Counted from the first letter of the stretch, positions 51,225 to 60,536 are shown. The stretch is 64,000 nt of DNA from Firmicutes bacterium HGW-Firmicutes-14 (GCA_002840275.1 PHAB01000007.1:62001-126000), one strand, 5' to 3'. Notes: a model not told the origin generated them from the letters alone. Program-made: numbers and translations.

Positions 51225-52613
51225 TCACTTCTTTTCCCCGGATTTTTCCCTGTGCCCACCGTCTCTTTCCCGGTCTTTTCCCTGGACGCCTGTCTCTGTT
51301 TGAAACGGTTTCCTTGTCACCAGACGGCCAACGCTGTTTTTGAGGGTAATGGTTTCAAGAAACAGTTTTCCAAAGTATTTCACACCGGAACCGGCGTACC
51401 TGTCCTGTCCGGCTTTCTGTCCGCCCGGGGCCGCAGAGGGAAGCGCTATTACTGCCAGTATTCCCATGATCAGAGCGGCTCCGGCGCTGGACCAAAACAT
51501 GACATACCTGCCGAAGTTTTCAAGCAGGCCGAAAAGGGGAGGGCCGGCAGCGACTCCGAAAAACCGTACCCCGCCATACAGTGAGGTTATCATTCCCCTT
51601 TCCTGGATTGATGCTGAACCGGTTATCAGGGTATTCAGACAGGGGAGGATCATCCCGACTCCGACCCCTGCTGATGACATTACAGCAACATCCAGCCAGG
51701 GATTCCTGAGAAACGGGAGAAGCCCCAGGCTCAGAGTAATGACCCCAAGACCGGTGACGATGATTTTTTTCATCAGGGCGATTTTTTTCTTAATAACGAG
51801 GCCTGTGGTCAGGGATATACTGCTCATGGCCAGTACCGGTATGGCCAGGACAAAGCCTTTTTTTACCCCAAACAACTTTAAAGAGCTTTCCAGGTAATCG
51901 GAAAGAAAAAAAAGGATTCCGAACAATATCAAAAGGGCCAGGGCGCCGGTAAAAAAAGCGGTAATTAAGAAACCCGCCTTATTTTGAAAAATTTGCCCGA
52001 CAGACCCCAAATATGCCCTGATACCCTGCTGGCTGCCGCCCGCATTTGGTTCTTTCAGCAGGAACCAGACAGCTGCTGCGGCAGGTACCGTTAAGAGGGG
52101 AAACAAAAAAAACGTGGCATACCAAGCGATAATTGCTATTATTGAACCTAAAATAGGGCTGACAACTTTCCCCAGGCCGTTTGATGCCTCGATGTAACCC
52201 AGGGCCTTACTCCGTTCCTTTGTGGTGAAAATATCTCCCACCAAAGCCATAGCCACCGGGGCTGTTCCGGCCGCCCCAATACCCTGGACGATACGGCCTC
52301 CGATGATTATCCAATAACATTCTTTCATACAAAGGGCAGCTATGCCCGCAATAAGCCCTCCGATTCCGTACAATAAAAGGGCCGGCGCAATAATTACCTT
52401 GCGGCCGAGCCTGTCAGAGAGGAATCCTGCGAATGGGATGACTATTCCGGCAGGTATCGAAAACATTGTTATGACCAGACTTGCATGAAAATGAGTTATG
52501 CCCAGCTGTTTTTGCATTTCAGGCAGTACCGGAATCAGCATGCTGTTTCCCAGGACCATGATAAAAGGTACAGAACCCAAAACTGCCAATATAAGCAAAG
52601 TTTTTCCCTTCAA
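51225..52613 (-). CDS. MFS drug/proton antiporter-like transporter
   Basis: Twelve membrane segments are spread over the first ~395 residues. The signature between segments 2 and 3 is GFLSDRLGRKVII, and the motif-C-like GPVxG region appears as GLGKVVSPILGS, typical of DHA1 exporters. A polar tail of about 55 residues follows. TTG 52613 is chosen since AAAGGAG lies 9 bases upstream; a GTG at 52655 would add 14 polar residues. It probably exports a small lipophilic compound; the substrate is unknown. Confidence 0.85.
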   Translation of the reverse strand: MKGKTLLILAVLGSVPFIMVLGNSMLIPVLPEMQKQLGITHFHASLVITMFSIPAGIVIPFAGFLSDRLGRKVIIAPALLLYGIGGLIAGIAALCMKECYWIIIGGRIVQGIGAAGTAPVAMALVGDIFTTKERSKALGYIEASNGLGKVVSPILGSIIAIIAWYATFFLFPLLTVPAAAAVWFLLKEPNAGGSQQGIRAYLGSVGQIFQNKAGFLITAFFTGALALLILFGILFFLSDYLESSLKLFGVKKGFVLAIPVLAMSSISLTTGLVIKKKIALMKKIIVTGLGVITLSLGLLPFLRNPWLDVAVMSSAGVGVGMILPCLNTLITGSASIQERGMITSLYGGVRFFGVAAGPPLFGLLENFGRYVMFWSSAGAALIMGILAVIALPSAAPGGQKAGQDRYAGSGVKYFGKLFLETITLKNSVGRLVTRKPFQTETGVQGKDRERDGGHREKSGEKK

Positions 52614-52764
52614 TTGCTCATTCTCCTTTCTGCTGCTAAAATGTAATTTTTCCACAATAACAATATGGTATGCAGGGGTAAAATTCTATTTTGGGCTGTG
52701 GCTGCATAAACAATTCATATAGCTTCAGTTATCGGATAGTATGAAATAATTTGGAGGATACCGG

Positions 52765-53043
52765 ATGTTCTTCGTGAAAGACAAGATTGTATTTGGCATG
52801 GCCATGATGCGGTTCCTGTCATGTACTATTGAATTGACCGCTGCCCTGCTTTTTTTGAAATTTGATAATATCCAGACTGCGCTGAAAATAAATGCAGTCC
52901 TGGCCATGATCGGGCCTGCCATAATGGCCATAGTTATGGCAATGGGACTCGCCGGATTAAGCGGAAAAGTTTCTATAACCAGGTTCCTTATTATTTCAGC
53001 CGGTGTGATTCTTATCTTTATTGGTGTGACACGGAAAAACTAA
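52765..53043 (+). CDS. yqhV: YqhV-family (DUF2619) membrane protein
   Basis: A 92-residue protein with three hydrophobic segments: a start DKIVFGMAMMRFLSCTIELTAALLFL, then AVLAMIGPAIMAIVMAMGLAGL and a last FLIISAGVILIFIGV. This matches the small YqhV family of spore-formers, of unknown function. TTGGAGGAT precedes the ATG. Confidence 0.82.
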   Translation: MFFVKDKIVFGMAMMRFLSCTIELTAALLFLKFDNIQTALKINAVLAMIGPAIMAIVMAMGLAGLSGKVSITRFLIISAGVILIFIGVTRKN

Positions 53044-53129
53044 AGGTTTGATGAAGGAATCTGACTTATTTCCTCGAAATTAGTGAATAGCAAAAAATGC
53101 CAAATTAGTGCCAAAGGAGAGAAAAAATA

Positions 53130-54689
53130 GTGAAAAACCGGATATTCCGGCAGCCAGTATTTGCTGTAATCCTGACAGTGTTAATAAACCTCGTGTTTTT
53201 ATGCCAGCCCCTGTTGGCTGCTTCCGGCGGGACTACGGTTTACACAGCCCCTGACGGGTTTAAGGTAGTCAGCCACTCAAAGGCCTGGGCCGACACGGAA
53301 AAACTTATGTCTGTATATAAGGAACTGATGAACAATATCCATGGAGAGGAAATGAAATACCTGGGCAGTATCAACATATATCCCGGACCTGATCCCGAGG
53401 GGACAGGCTCAGCCGGAAGGTGGTACGGCGCCTGGAAATTTGTCCAGGGGGTGCCGGTTCTTTTAGATGGCCGGTATATTGATATTTTCAATGGGGACAG
53501 CCTGACTACTGTCGAGAGCATCGCCAGGACCATTGCCCATGAATATGGACACCATTTTACTTACTATCACTATTTTAAAAAGGAGAAAAAAACCTGGGAC
53601 CAGTGGAAAAGCAGCGGTCTGGCTGAGGCCAGGGGGCTGAAAAACAACCAAAAGGTAGGTACCTCGGGTGTACATCATGACTGGATGATCCACGAAATTG
53701 CTGCTGAAGACTATGTTCAGCTTTTTGGTTCTCCTACAGTCAAAATGAGCCAGGATTTCAGGGATATTGCAGACAGGCTGGCGGACGGCGGAGCCGGAAA
53801 TAATAAATGGTCTTATAATACAGATACCTTTAATTACCATCCCCAGGAAAACTACCGTTTACCTCTTGCTGCCAACGTTAAAGGCCTTAAGAAGTACTGG
53901 CTTAATGCAGCCGGGTTGGAGGATACTGCCGGCAGCCCGCCTGCCCAGGTGGTTCCTCAGCTGGTGAAGGTCAATAAATACTCCGGAATAGATACACCCC
54001 AATATGTTTTCACCTGGAACGCCAGCCAGGATGACAGGTCGGCAGTACTTGAATATACCCTGGTCTGGTTTGAGGATTCCCCGGGGGCGATAATGAGTTT
54101 CTATCCTGTGAGGACTGTCATAGACGGCGAACCTCTTACTGCGGTTATCGGCTCAGCAAAAGAAGAGAGGATCTATTTGTGGGAGAGGGTTCCCACCGGT
54201 GTGGCCTACTTTATAGTTTATGTTAAAGACAGTGATGGTCTTATAATTTCATCACCGGTACTTGCTGTTGATTTCTCAGACAGGCTGAATCCAACCACTG
54301 TACTGATTGATGACATATCATTATTGAGTGGACAATGGTTTTCTCCCAGGGTGAAAATCAACGATAAACAAATGAGTTTTGATGTGCCTCCGGTAATCAA
54401 AAACGGCAGAACACTGGTTCCTTTGAGGGCTATATTTGAGGAACTTGGAGCAGAGGTCCAATGGGACGAAAAGACCAGGACTGTAACTGCTCTGAAAGGG
54501 GATAAGGTGATTTCACTGAAGATTGACAGCTATGATGCTGAAGTAGACGGCAGCCGGGTTGTCCTTGATGTTCCTGCCCAGATAATGAACGGAAGGACCC
54601 TGGTCCCCCTTAGATTTGTCAGCGAAGCCCTCGGAGCAATCGTGACATGGAACCAGAGGCTCCAGCTGGTATCGATTAAACCCAGTTAA
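53130..54689 (+). CDS. Secreted HExxH metallopeptidase-like protein with copper-amine-oxidase-type C-terminal repeats
   Basis: A signal peptide (residues ~8-32) precedes a domain with IARTIAHEYGHHFTYY, a zinc-binding HExxH-like HEYGH motif, and downstream LAEARG and IHEIAAEDYVQLFG stretches that may supply a third ligand. Residues ~290-390 look like a fibronectin-type fold. The last ~110 residues hold two copies of the copper amine oxidase N-terminal-like domain (NGRTLVPLRAIFEELGAEVQW and NGRTLVPLRFVSEALGAIVTW), a cell-surface module common in Clostridia. The catalytic role is inference; the substrate is unknown. Confidence 0.8.
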   Translation: MKNRIFRQPVFAVILTVLINLVFLCQPLLAASGGTTVYTAPDGFKVVSHSKAWADTEKLMSVYKELMNNIHGEEMKYLGSINIYPGPDPEGTGSAGRWYGAWKFVQGVPVLLDGRYIDIFNGDSLTTVESIARTIAHEYGHHFTYYHYFKKEKKTWDQWKSSGLAEARGLKNNQKVGTSGVHHDWMIHEIAAEDYVQLFGSPTVKMSQDFRDIADRLADGGAGNNKWSYNTDTFNYHPQENYRLPLAANVKGLKKYWLNAAGLEDTAGSPPAQVVPQLVKVNKYSGIDTPQYVFTWNASQDDRSAVLEYTLVWFEDSPGAIMSFYPVRTVIDGEPLTAVIGSAKEERIYLWERVPTGVAYFIVYVKDSDGLIISSPVLAVDFSDRLNPTTVLIDDISLLSGQWFSPRVKINDKQMSFDVPPVIKNGRTLVPLRAIFEELGAEVQWDEKTRTVTALKGDKVISLKIDSYDAEVDGSRVVLDVPAQIMNGRTLVPLRFVSEALGAIVTWNQRLQLVSIKPS

Positions 54690-55627
54690 TTGACAACAAA
54701 GCCGCCACACAGGAATGGGTTATAATATTGATTGTCAACACCCTGGGGATGGGGGATGATGCTGCCGCCAGAAAAAACTCTGCACTTCCGTTTAAAGATG
54801 CCGATAAAGTTAACGAAGATGCTGCAGGCTATATCGCCATTGCCGTGGAAAACCACATTATTAACGGGTTTCCTGATGGGACATTCCAGCCCAACAAACC
54901 TGTGACAAGGGCACAGATGGCAGTTATGCTGGGATTGTCCACAGATGAACTGGGTATTCCGGGAGAACTCAAAAACAAGATAGCCGGCATTGTTCTCGAA
55001 GTAACAACAGAACCGGTGACAGTGGCTGATGATGTTTACGGCCAGGGGACAATCACCCTCGATTTCGGTGATGAAGATAAGGATGGGGTAAAATATCCGG
55101 TAGCTGAAGATGCCCTGATCTAAATAAATGATGAAGCTGCAGGACTTGGTGATATCGAACTGGGAACCAGGGCTGTAATTATTCTTGATGAAAACAGCCT
55201 TGTTGTCTACATTGAAATCGAGCCTGTGATAATCAAAGGGACAATCGACAGTGTGGATACAGTGAACAACAAGGTTTATGTTGTGGAGAGTACCCAGGAA
55301 TTTGAATGGGAAAGAAACAGGAACCGGTTAGTTGATCCGGAAGATGAGCAGGTCCCTGAAAATGAGCAAAACCGTAATGAGAATGATGAAGAAGCCCTGC
55401 CTGCCGAATATACTGTAGCTGCTGATGCAGAAATATTTCTTAACGGGGATGAGGCTGTACCGGCAGACCTTGAACAGGGTGACCATGTGAGAATGGTTTT
55501 AAACGATGAAGGTGAAGTGATTCTGATTAAGGCAGTTAACCTGATGAAAACATTCAGTGCCGGGAATATTGAAGATAAGGGAACCGGCACAGGGGACCAG
55601 GAGCGCCAGAATCGGAACCAGGGTTAA
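54690..55627 (+). pseudogene. Decayed SLH-domain surface protein
   Basis: One clear S-layer homology domain (LPFKDADKVNEDAAGYIAIA, then NGFPDGTFQPNKPVTRAQMA) is encoded at about 54780-54930, but no start or signal peptide precedes it. Homologous-looking residues run back to the stop of the upstream gene, indicating 5' truncation. A TAA at 55121-55123 interrupts the frame, which then continues open in the same frame to 55627 with the same acidic style. It is thus a remnant with at least two lesions. Its terminator appears split by the mobile element (55645-55657 and 60544-60557). Confidence 0.75.
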
Positions 55628-55666
55628 TCTGATTAATTTTATATAAAAGGGAGAGCCACATTCAGG

Positions 55667-55690
55667 CAACGGGTTCCGTTGTGAAGTTCA
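55667..55690 (+). repeat. Left terminal inverted repeat
   Basis: A 24-base repeat identical to the reverse complement of 60513-60536. Its first half is itself palindromic (AACGG-GTT-CCGTT), as in ends that bind a dimeric protein. Confidence 0.8.
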
Positions 55691-55743
55691 TTGTCATAAT
55701 CTGCGACTTCCTTTAGAGAAGCGGGAAAGCAGTTTATTGGGAG

Positions 55744-55773
55744 TAAAAAGCCTGGTTTGCGCCAGGCTTTTTA
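55744..55773. terminator. Bidirectional terminator inside left end of element
   Basis: TAAAAAGCCTGG (55744-55755) pairs with CCAGGCTTTTTA (55762-55773). It would shield the element from outside transcription, a common device near transposon ends. Confidence 0.8.
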
Positions 55774-55821
55774 CTTTGGCCGTGTTTAAAAAGTACTTGA
55801 TGATTTCGCATTGAAAATTCA

Positions 55822-55893
55822 GTGTGGAAATAAGGCTGAAGTTGCGTTTTTCATAAAACATGAATTGCAACTTTGGTGTGGAAATGGTAAAAT
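55822..55893 (+). promoter_or_regulatory. Promoter with nested operator-like repeats, restriction-methyltransferase gene
   Basis: TTGCAA (55865-55870), a 17-base spacer and TAAAAT (55888-55893) form a likely promoter. It overlaps nested symmetry: AAGTTGC (55839-55845) with GCAACTT (55867-55873), and TTCAT (55850-55854) with ATGAA (55860-55864). Direct repeats GTGTGGAAAT (55822-55831 and 55876-55885) flank it. This is the layout of a self-controlled restriction promoter; the binding protein is unknown. Confidence 0.55.
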
Positions 55894-55934
55894 AATACTG
55901 AAAACGAATCTGGCTTAGAAAGGGGGCATTTCCT

Positions 55935-58900
55935 GTGAACCAACAGTATGTTAACCTGTTTTGTGAGGAACTTCTTCAGGCTACAAAATCAGCCATTGAT
56001 GGTTCAGAAGAAGATTTGAGGATACGTTGTGAGCGTATCTTTTTAAACTTTCTCCCGCAGTGGGGAATTGAATATGACACTGCCAGGTATGAATTTCACA
56101 TGGGAAAGGCCGGTTTTACTGACAGCCTTTTTGGTCATGTTGTAATTGAGTACAAGAAATATGGTCTGCTAAAATCCGCTGCCACTTTTCTAAAGGCCGA
56201 AAAACAATTAAACAATTATCTTGAAGCAGAAGCAAAAAGAATTGGCAACAGTGTTGAGTCATATGTTGGCGTATTATTTGACGGCCAGCATATAGCCTTC
56301 GTCAGGTGGGCAGGCAACGAATGGCGACCTACCAAAAAATTGATATTTACTGAAGACACAGCAAAAATGCTGCTTCAATATATTCATTCTCTTTCATCTT
56401 ATCCCCTGGATCCCGCTGTTTTAACCCGATTACTGGGGCCAAACAGTAAGGTCGCAGCAGACTGTTTATCTTCACTATGGGATGCCTTTAAAATACGCAG
56501 ACAACGTACTGAAATGCTTTTTAAAGAATGGAGCCGCCTCTTTGGTCAGGTGACAGGTTTTGAACACGGACAAAATAAAGATCTCGTAGAATTTGCAAGA
56601 AACCATGGGGTTGACAACATCTGTGACCTGGATAAATTTATCTTTGTTATGCATACGTATTATGCTCTGCTAATCAAGTTACTGGCAGCAGAACTACTGA
56701 CTTATTTCCGTCATGGTCTCGGGTCATCCTATGTTGAACACCTTCTGACACTTAACCAAGATACACTTAAAGACGAACTGGAACACCTTGAAAATGGCGG
56801 AGTTTATAAGGATAACCTTATCAATAATTTCCTGGAAGGGGATTTTTTCTGTTGGTACCTGGGTGAATGGTCCGATCCTCTTGGTGACGCAATGAAGAAT
56901 CTGGCTGGGGAGATTGCCAAATTTGAACCGGCAACTTCAATTCTTGACCCAACAAGGATCGAAGATTTGCTGAAAAAACTGTACCAGAACCTTGTTCCTC
57001 CCTCCGTACGACACGATTTAGGGGAGTTTTATACTCCTGACTGGCTGGCGGAACACGTTTTAAATAAGGTTGGTTTCTCCGGCAAAGACAAACGCCGGAT
57101 ACTTGACCCTACCTGTGGTTCAGGCACATTTTTGGTTATGGCCTTAAAAATGCTGATTTCAGAAGTCCGCCAGAAAGAAGACGGGGCTGTTGTGCTGGAC
57201 CGTATATTAGATCAGGTTGTTGGTTTTGACCTAAACCCTCTGGCTGTAATAGCAGCCAGGACAAACTATTTACTGGCCCTCGGCGACTTAATTAATCAGA
57301 CCGACAAGCCTATTGAAATCCCCATTTATCTCACAGATTCCATTTTTGCTCCTCACCCTGTTCAAGAGGGTACGGAAGTTAACTATGTCTATAAGATAAA
57401 TACAATCCACAAAGATATTGATGTATCTATCCCTACGGAAATTATTGAAACAGGAAAACTGGGAATACTACTGGCTGCTGTAGAATACGCCGTCATGACC
57501 TATACAAAAGATAAAGAAAAGGCCACACTCTATTTGAAAAATTCCTTAAAACAAGAAGGACTTCCGGAAAAATATCTTTCACAACTGGTTATTATCTATG
57601 AACAGATTGCATACCTGCATACTAAAGAGTGGAACCGCATCTGGTGCAGAATAATCAAAAACCATTATGCTTCAGCATTTGTGGGTAAGTTTGATCTGAT
57701 CGTGGGAAATCCGCCATGGCTAAGATGGACCCGTCTACCGGAAGGATACCGTGAAACAGTTAAAGAATACTGCAAGCAATACGGCTTATTTTCAAAAGAT
57801 GTCTGGGTTGGTGGTATAGAAACAGATATTTCAACAGTGGTTCTGTATTCAGCGTGTGAACGCTGGCTGGCAGATAAAGGAACCCTTGCTTTCTTAATTA
57901 CCCGAACAGTTTTTAAATCAGAGTCTTCTGAGGGATTCAGGAACTTCAGACTTCTTGGTGAAGATAAGCCGCTTGGCGTCTATGAAGTTGAAGATATGAC
58001 TGATATTAAGCCCTTTGAAGGTGTGACTAATAAAACAAGCCTCATTTTGCTTAAAAAAGGCCGGAAGACAACCTATCCCCTCAAGTATGTGGTGTGGTCC
58101 AAAAAGAAACCCGGTAAGATTTCTGACAAAGCCTCCCTGCAGGAGGTTATGGCGAAAGTTAAACAAGAGCCTATTGTCGCCTATCCCTTGTACGAAAATG
58201 GCGGCCCGTGGCTGACCGTTCCTGCTGAAGAACTGGATACATGCAAAGCCATGATAGGGTCTTCTCCGTATCGCGGGAGGAAAGGTGTCTGCGCCGATTC
58301 CAACGGCATATACTGGCTTGACAATATGCAGCCGCAGGGCAAAAAAAGTATCAGGTTTACCAACAATCCTGGCCTGGGCAGAAATAGTCAGATTCCGAAG
58401 GTAAGTGATACGATCGAAAAGGAACTGGTTTATCCATTGGCCCGTGGCCGCGATATCAAACCATTCTGTTTTGATTATTCAGGGATGTGTATCATTCTGC
58501 CTCAGAAGGGCATGGACGGATTCCCGGAAGAGTATATGATGCAGAATTACCCGCATACACTGGAATATCTTATGCGGTTTGAAACAAATAAAGGATTGCT
58601 GTCAAAACGGAGTAGTTACCGCAGGTTCTCTGTAAGAAGAAACGCACCTGTTTATTCCATGTGGAACGTAGGCGATTATACGTTTGCTCCTTACAAGGTA
58701 GCGTGGAGCGAAATAAGCAGTGGATTGGTGTCTGCTGTATTGTCTGATATAGATCACCCTGTACTGGGGAAAAAACTGGTTATCCCTGATCATAAAATAT
58801 ATTTTGCCTATATGGAGGACGAAAACGAGGCCTATTATCTGTGTGCCTGTTTAAATTCTGACCCAGTCAGGGCTTTTGTTAAGGGTTACACGGAAGGAAC

Positions 58901-59090
58901 CCAGATTGCTGCGCATGTACTGGAGTATGTAAGAATTCCGAAGTTTGACGCCGGTAACAAAAATCATCTGGCTTTAGCCCAGATATCAAAGGATCTTCAC
59001 AACGAAGCATGTACAGACGATAAAATCCTCAAAAAAGCCACAAAGAGAATTAATGACCTGGTTACAATGATTATGGAGCAGGAAACCTGA
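55935..59090 (+). CDS. Type IIG-like restriction endonuclease/N6-adenine methyltransferase, transposon cargo
   Basis: The 1051-residue protein joins an N-terminal nuclease-like domain, with a PD-(D/E)xK arrangement (Asp63 and Glu72-Tyr-Lys74 in TDSLFGHVVIEYK), a long helical region, an N6-adenine methyltransferase domain and a C-terminal target-recognition region. In the methyltransferase, GEFYTPDWLAEHVL precedes motif I ILDPTCGSGTFLVMAL (about residue 388), NPLAVIAARTNYLLALGD follows, and the catalytic motif IV is NPPW (about residue 592). This is the layout of single-chain restriction-modification enzymes. TGATG joins its stop to the transposase start, so the two are translationally coupled. 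GAAAGGGGG precedes the GTG start. Confidence 0.85.
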   Translation: MNQQYVNLFCEELLQATKSAIDGSEEDLRIRCERIFLNFLPQWGIEYDTARYEFHMGKAGFTDSLFGHVVIEYKKYGLLKSAATFLKAEKQLNNYLEAEAKRIGNSVESYVGVLFDGQHIAFVRWAGNEWRPTKKLIFTEDTAKMLLQYIHSLSSYPLDPAVLTRLLGPNSKVAADCLSSLWDAFKIRRQRTEMLFKEWSRLFGQVTGFEHGQNKDLVEFARNHGVDNICDLDKFIFVMHTYYALLIKLLAAELLTYFRHGLGSSYVEHLLTLNQDTLKDELEHLENGGVYKDNLINNFLEGDFFCWYLGEWSDPLGDAMKNLAGEIAKFEPATSILDPTRIEDLLKKLYQNLVPPSVRHDLGEFYTPDWLAEHVLNKVGFSGKDKRRILDPTCGSGTFLVMALKMLISEVRQKEDGAVVLDRILDQVVGFDLNPLAVIAARTNYLLALGDLINQTDKPIEIPIYLTDSIFAPHPVQEGTEVNYVYKINTIHKDIDVSIPTEIIETGKLGILLAAVEYAVMTYTKDKEKATLYLKNSLKQEGLPEKYLSQLVIIYEQIAYLHTKEWNRIWCRIIKNHYASAFVGKFDLIVGNPPWLRWTRLPEGYRETVKEYCKQYGLFSKDVWVGGIETDISTVVLYSACERWLADKGTLAFLITRTVFKSESSEGFRNFRLLGEDKPLGVYEVEDMTDIKPFEGVTNKTSLILLKKGRKTTYPLKYVVWSKKKPGKISDKASLQEVMAKVKQEPIVAYPLYENGGPWLTVPAEELDTCKAMIGSSPYRGRKGVCADSNGIYWLDNMQPQGKKSIRFTNNPGLGRNSQIPKVSDTIEKELVYPLARGRDIKPFCFDYSGMCIILPQKGMDGFPEEYMMQNYPHTLEYLMRFETNKGLLSKRSSYRRFSVRRNAPVYSMWNVGDYTFAPYKVAWSEISSGLVSAVLSDIDHPVLGKKLVIPDHKIYFAYMEDENEAYYLCACLNSDPVRAFVKGYTEGTQIAAHVLEYVRIPKFDAGNKNHLALAQISKDLHNEACTDDKILKKATKRINDLVTMIMEQET

Positions 59091-60376
59091 TGGGTATTTT
59101 TAATTTGCCTGGATTCATTATTACAAACATTGAAGAAAATCCTCACGATTACCGTATTTCAGTATCTGCTGCAGAGAAACCTTCGTTTTGCCCTCGTTGT
59201 GGCAACCGTGGTATTATAGCACCACATGGGGGGAAGTTGCAGTTGGTTCGGGATATTGGAATCAATGGAACAAAGGTCAGTTTGCTTTATGACCGGAAAA
59301 GATACAAGTGTAAGAGTTGTGCCGCAACATTTTTGGAACTTAATGATAATATTGAGCCTAAAAGGCGTTTTACAAAACGCCTTGTTTCTTACATCGAGCA
59401 ACAATCCTTAAAGAAACCCTTTCTTCAGATTGCAGAAGAAATAGGAATCAGTCATACCATTGTTAGCAATATCTTTCGTGATTATGTAATAAAACAGGAA
59501 TCGAAGTACAAGATAGAGACTCCTCGTATCCTCGGGATAGATGAATTAACCGCGTCCAGGCCAAGAGCGGTGATATTGAATGTAGAAGAAAATACAATCA
59601 TAGAATTATTGCCCAGCCTTAATAAAGCAACCATTGTCGATTTTCTGAGGTCCCTGGATAACCCTTCGGGTGTGGAGGTTGCAGTTATAGACATGCGGCA
59701 GACCTACAGAGATGCTGTTAAAACTGTCTTGCGGAATGCAGACATTGTAATTGATAAGTTTTACGTATTAAGAGCGGCTAACAGCATTCTGAATAATATC
59801 AAAATTGACTTTAAAAACACTTTTACACCTGCCCAACAGAAACAACTGAAAAAAGATAAATATATGCTTTTTAAAAACAGTGATGCTCTCACTCTTCAGG
59901 AAAAACTCATTATGGAATCATGGTTCGGAATGTTTCCTCTACTTAAAAAAGCCTATGACCTTAAGGAAGACCTGGGGCTGGTATTTGAATCTGAAACGGC
60001 ATATGAGGGCAAACAGAAGTTGCAAGAATGGAGACAGAAAATAGGTAATGATACAGAGCCATTTATGAAACTGGCTGAAACAATGGAAAACTGGTGCCCT
60101 GAAATATTGAACTATTTCAAATATAAGGTGACAAATATTCATACAGAGAGCCTTAATAACATTATACGGCTGATTGACAGTATCGGCCGGGGGTATTCCT
60201 TTGAAGTCCTGAGAGCGAAGGTCTTGTTTGGAGTAATACATCGCATAGGTATTGCCGAATCAGAACCAAAATACGGCAATAGCAGCAAAGTTATTGATTA
60301 TGGTGTTGATATTCCGACGTTGGTGAAAACCTTAGGAGAAAATATATCAAAGGAACTACCACAAAAAAACAGATAG
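59090..60376 (+). CDS. ISL3-family transposase
   Basis: The 428-residue protein shows the ISL3 layout. An N-terminal zinc finger (CPRCGNRG and CKSCAATF) and a helix-turn-helix (QIAEEIGISHTIVSNIF) precede a DDE domain with ILGIDELTASRPRAVIL, VAVIDMRQTYRDAV, DIVIDKFYVLRAA and NIHTESLNNIIR. The usual Phe-His-Val after the second Asp is Phe-Tyr-Val here. It appears intact and full length. Its ATG lies in the stop of the restriction-methyltransferase gene, and no separate ribosome site is seen, so expression depends on coupling. A hairpin (60376-60402) starts at the stop. Confidence 0.92.
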   Translation: MGIFNLPGFIITNIEENPHDYRISVSAAEKPSFCPRCGNRGIIAPHGGKLQLVRDIGINGTKVSLLYDRKRYKCKSCAATFLELNDNIEPKRRFTKRLVSYIEQQSLKKPFLQIAEEIGISHTIVSNIFRDYVIKQESKYKIETPRILGIDELTASRPRAVILNVEENTIIELLPSLNKATIVDFLRSLDNPSGVEVAVIDMRQTYRDAVKTVLRNADIVIDKFYVLRAANSILNNIKIDFKNTFTPAQQKQLKKDKYMLFKNSDALTLQEKLIMESWFGMFPLLKKAYDLKEDLGLVFESETAYEGKQKLQEWRQKIGNDTEPFMKLAETMENWCPEILNYFKYKVTNIHTESLNNIIRLIDSIGRGYSFEVLRAKVLFGVIHRIGIAESEPKYGNSSKVIDYGVDIPTLVKTLGENISKELPQKNR

Positions 60377-60512
60377 GTCAGGGGTTTTCCCTAGCCCTGA
60401 CCGATAAAGCCGAACGCTCATGGATGACGAACATTGGAACCTCACGTACGGTTTGATGAGGAGAGGCTGAAATATTTTCAGCCTCTCACTCTAAAGTGTG
60501 AATTTTAAGTTC
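60376..60512 (+). other. Structured non-coding right end of element
   Basis: This region of about 137 bases holds no gene. A hairpin GGTCAGGG/CCCTGACC (60376-60402) follows the transposase stop. A second, GAGAGGCTGAAA/TTTCAGCCTCTC (60461-60472 with 60476-60487), lies before the right repeat. Between them AGCCGAACG (60408-60416) can pair with CGTACGGTT (60445-60453). The last part resembles domains V-VI at the 3' end of bacterial group II introns, though no reverse transcriptase is present. Its role is unknown. Confidence 0.4.
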
Positions 60513-60536
60513 TGAACTTCACAACGGAACCCGTTG
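60513..60536 (+). repeat. Right terminal inverted repeat
   Basis: Exact inverted copy of 55667-55690. Outside it lies ACCTGCAGG, the possible target duplication, then the arm GGGCCCTCCCTTTT of the interrupted SLH terminator. Confidence 0.8.

Larger units (their letters stand above)
55667..60536 (+). mobile_element. ISL3-family transposon carrying a type IIG-like restriction-methyltransferase
   Basis: The unit is bounded by perfect 24-base inverted repeats (55667-55690 and 60513-60536). It contains a 1051-residue restriction-methyltransferase gene and an intact ISL3-family transposase in one operon. The bases directly outside, ACATTCAGG (55658-55666) and ACCTGCAGG (60537-60545), agree at 7 of 9 positions and may be a decayed target duplication; ISL3 elements typically duplicate 8 bases. 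The next flanks, AAAAGGGAGAGCC (55645) and GGGCCCTCCCTTTT (60544), form a stem that suits the interrupted terminator of the SLH gene. The unit is about 4.87 kb, far longer than a simple ISL3 element. Confidence 0.72.

Noticed and set aside
54728-55627. TAA at 55121 as a recoded or read-through codon
   Set aside because: TAA is not used for Sec or Pyl, the gene also lacks its 5' end, and the setting is that of a decaying gene; a pseudogene is simpler.
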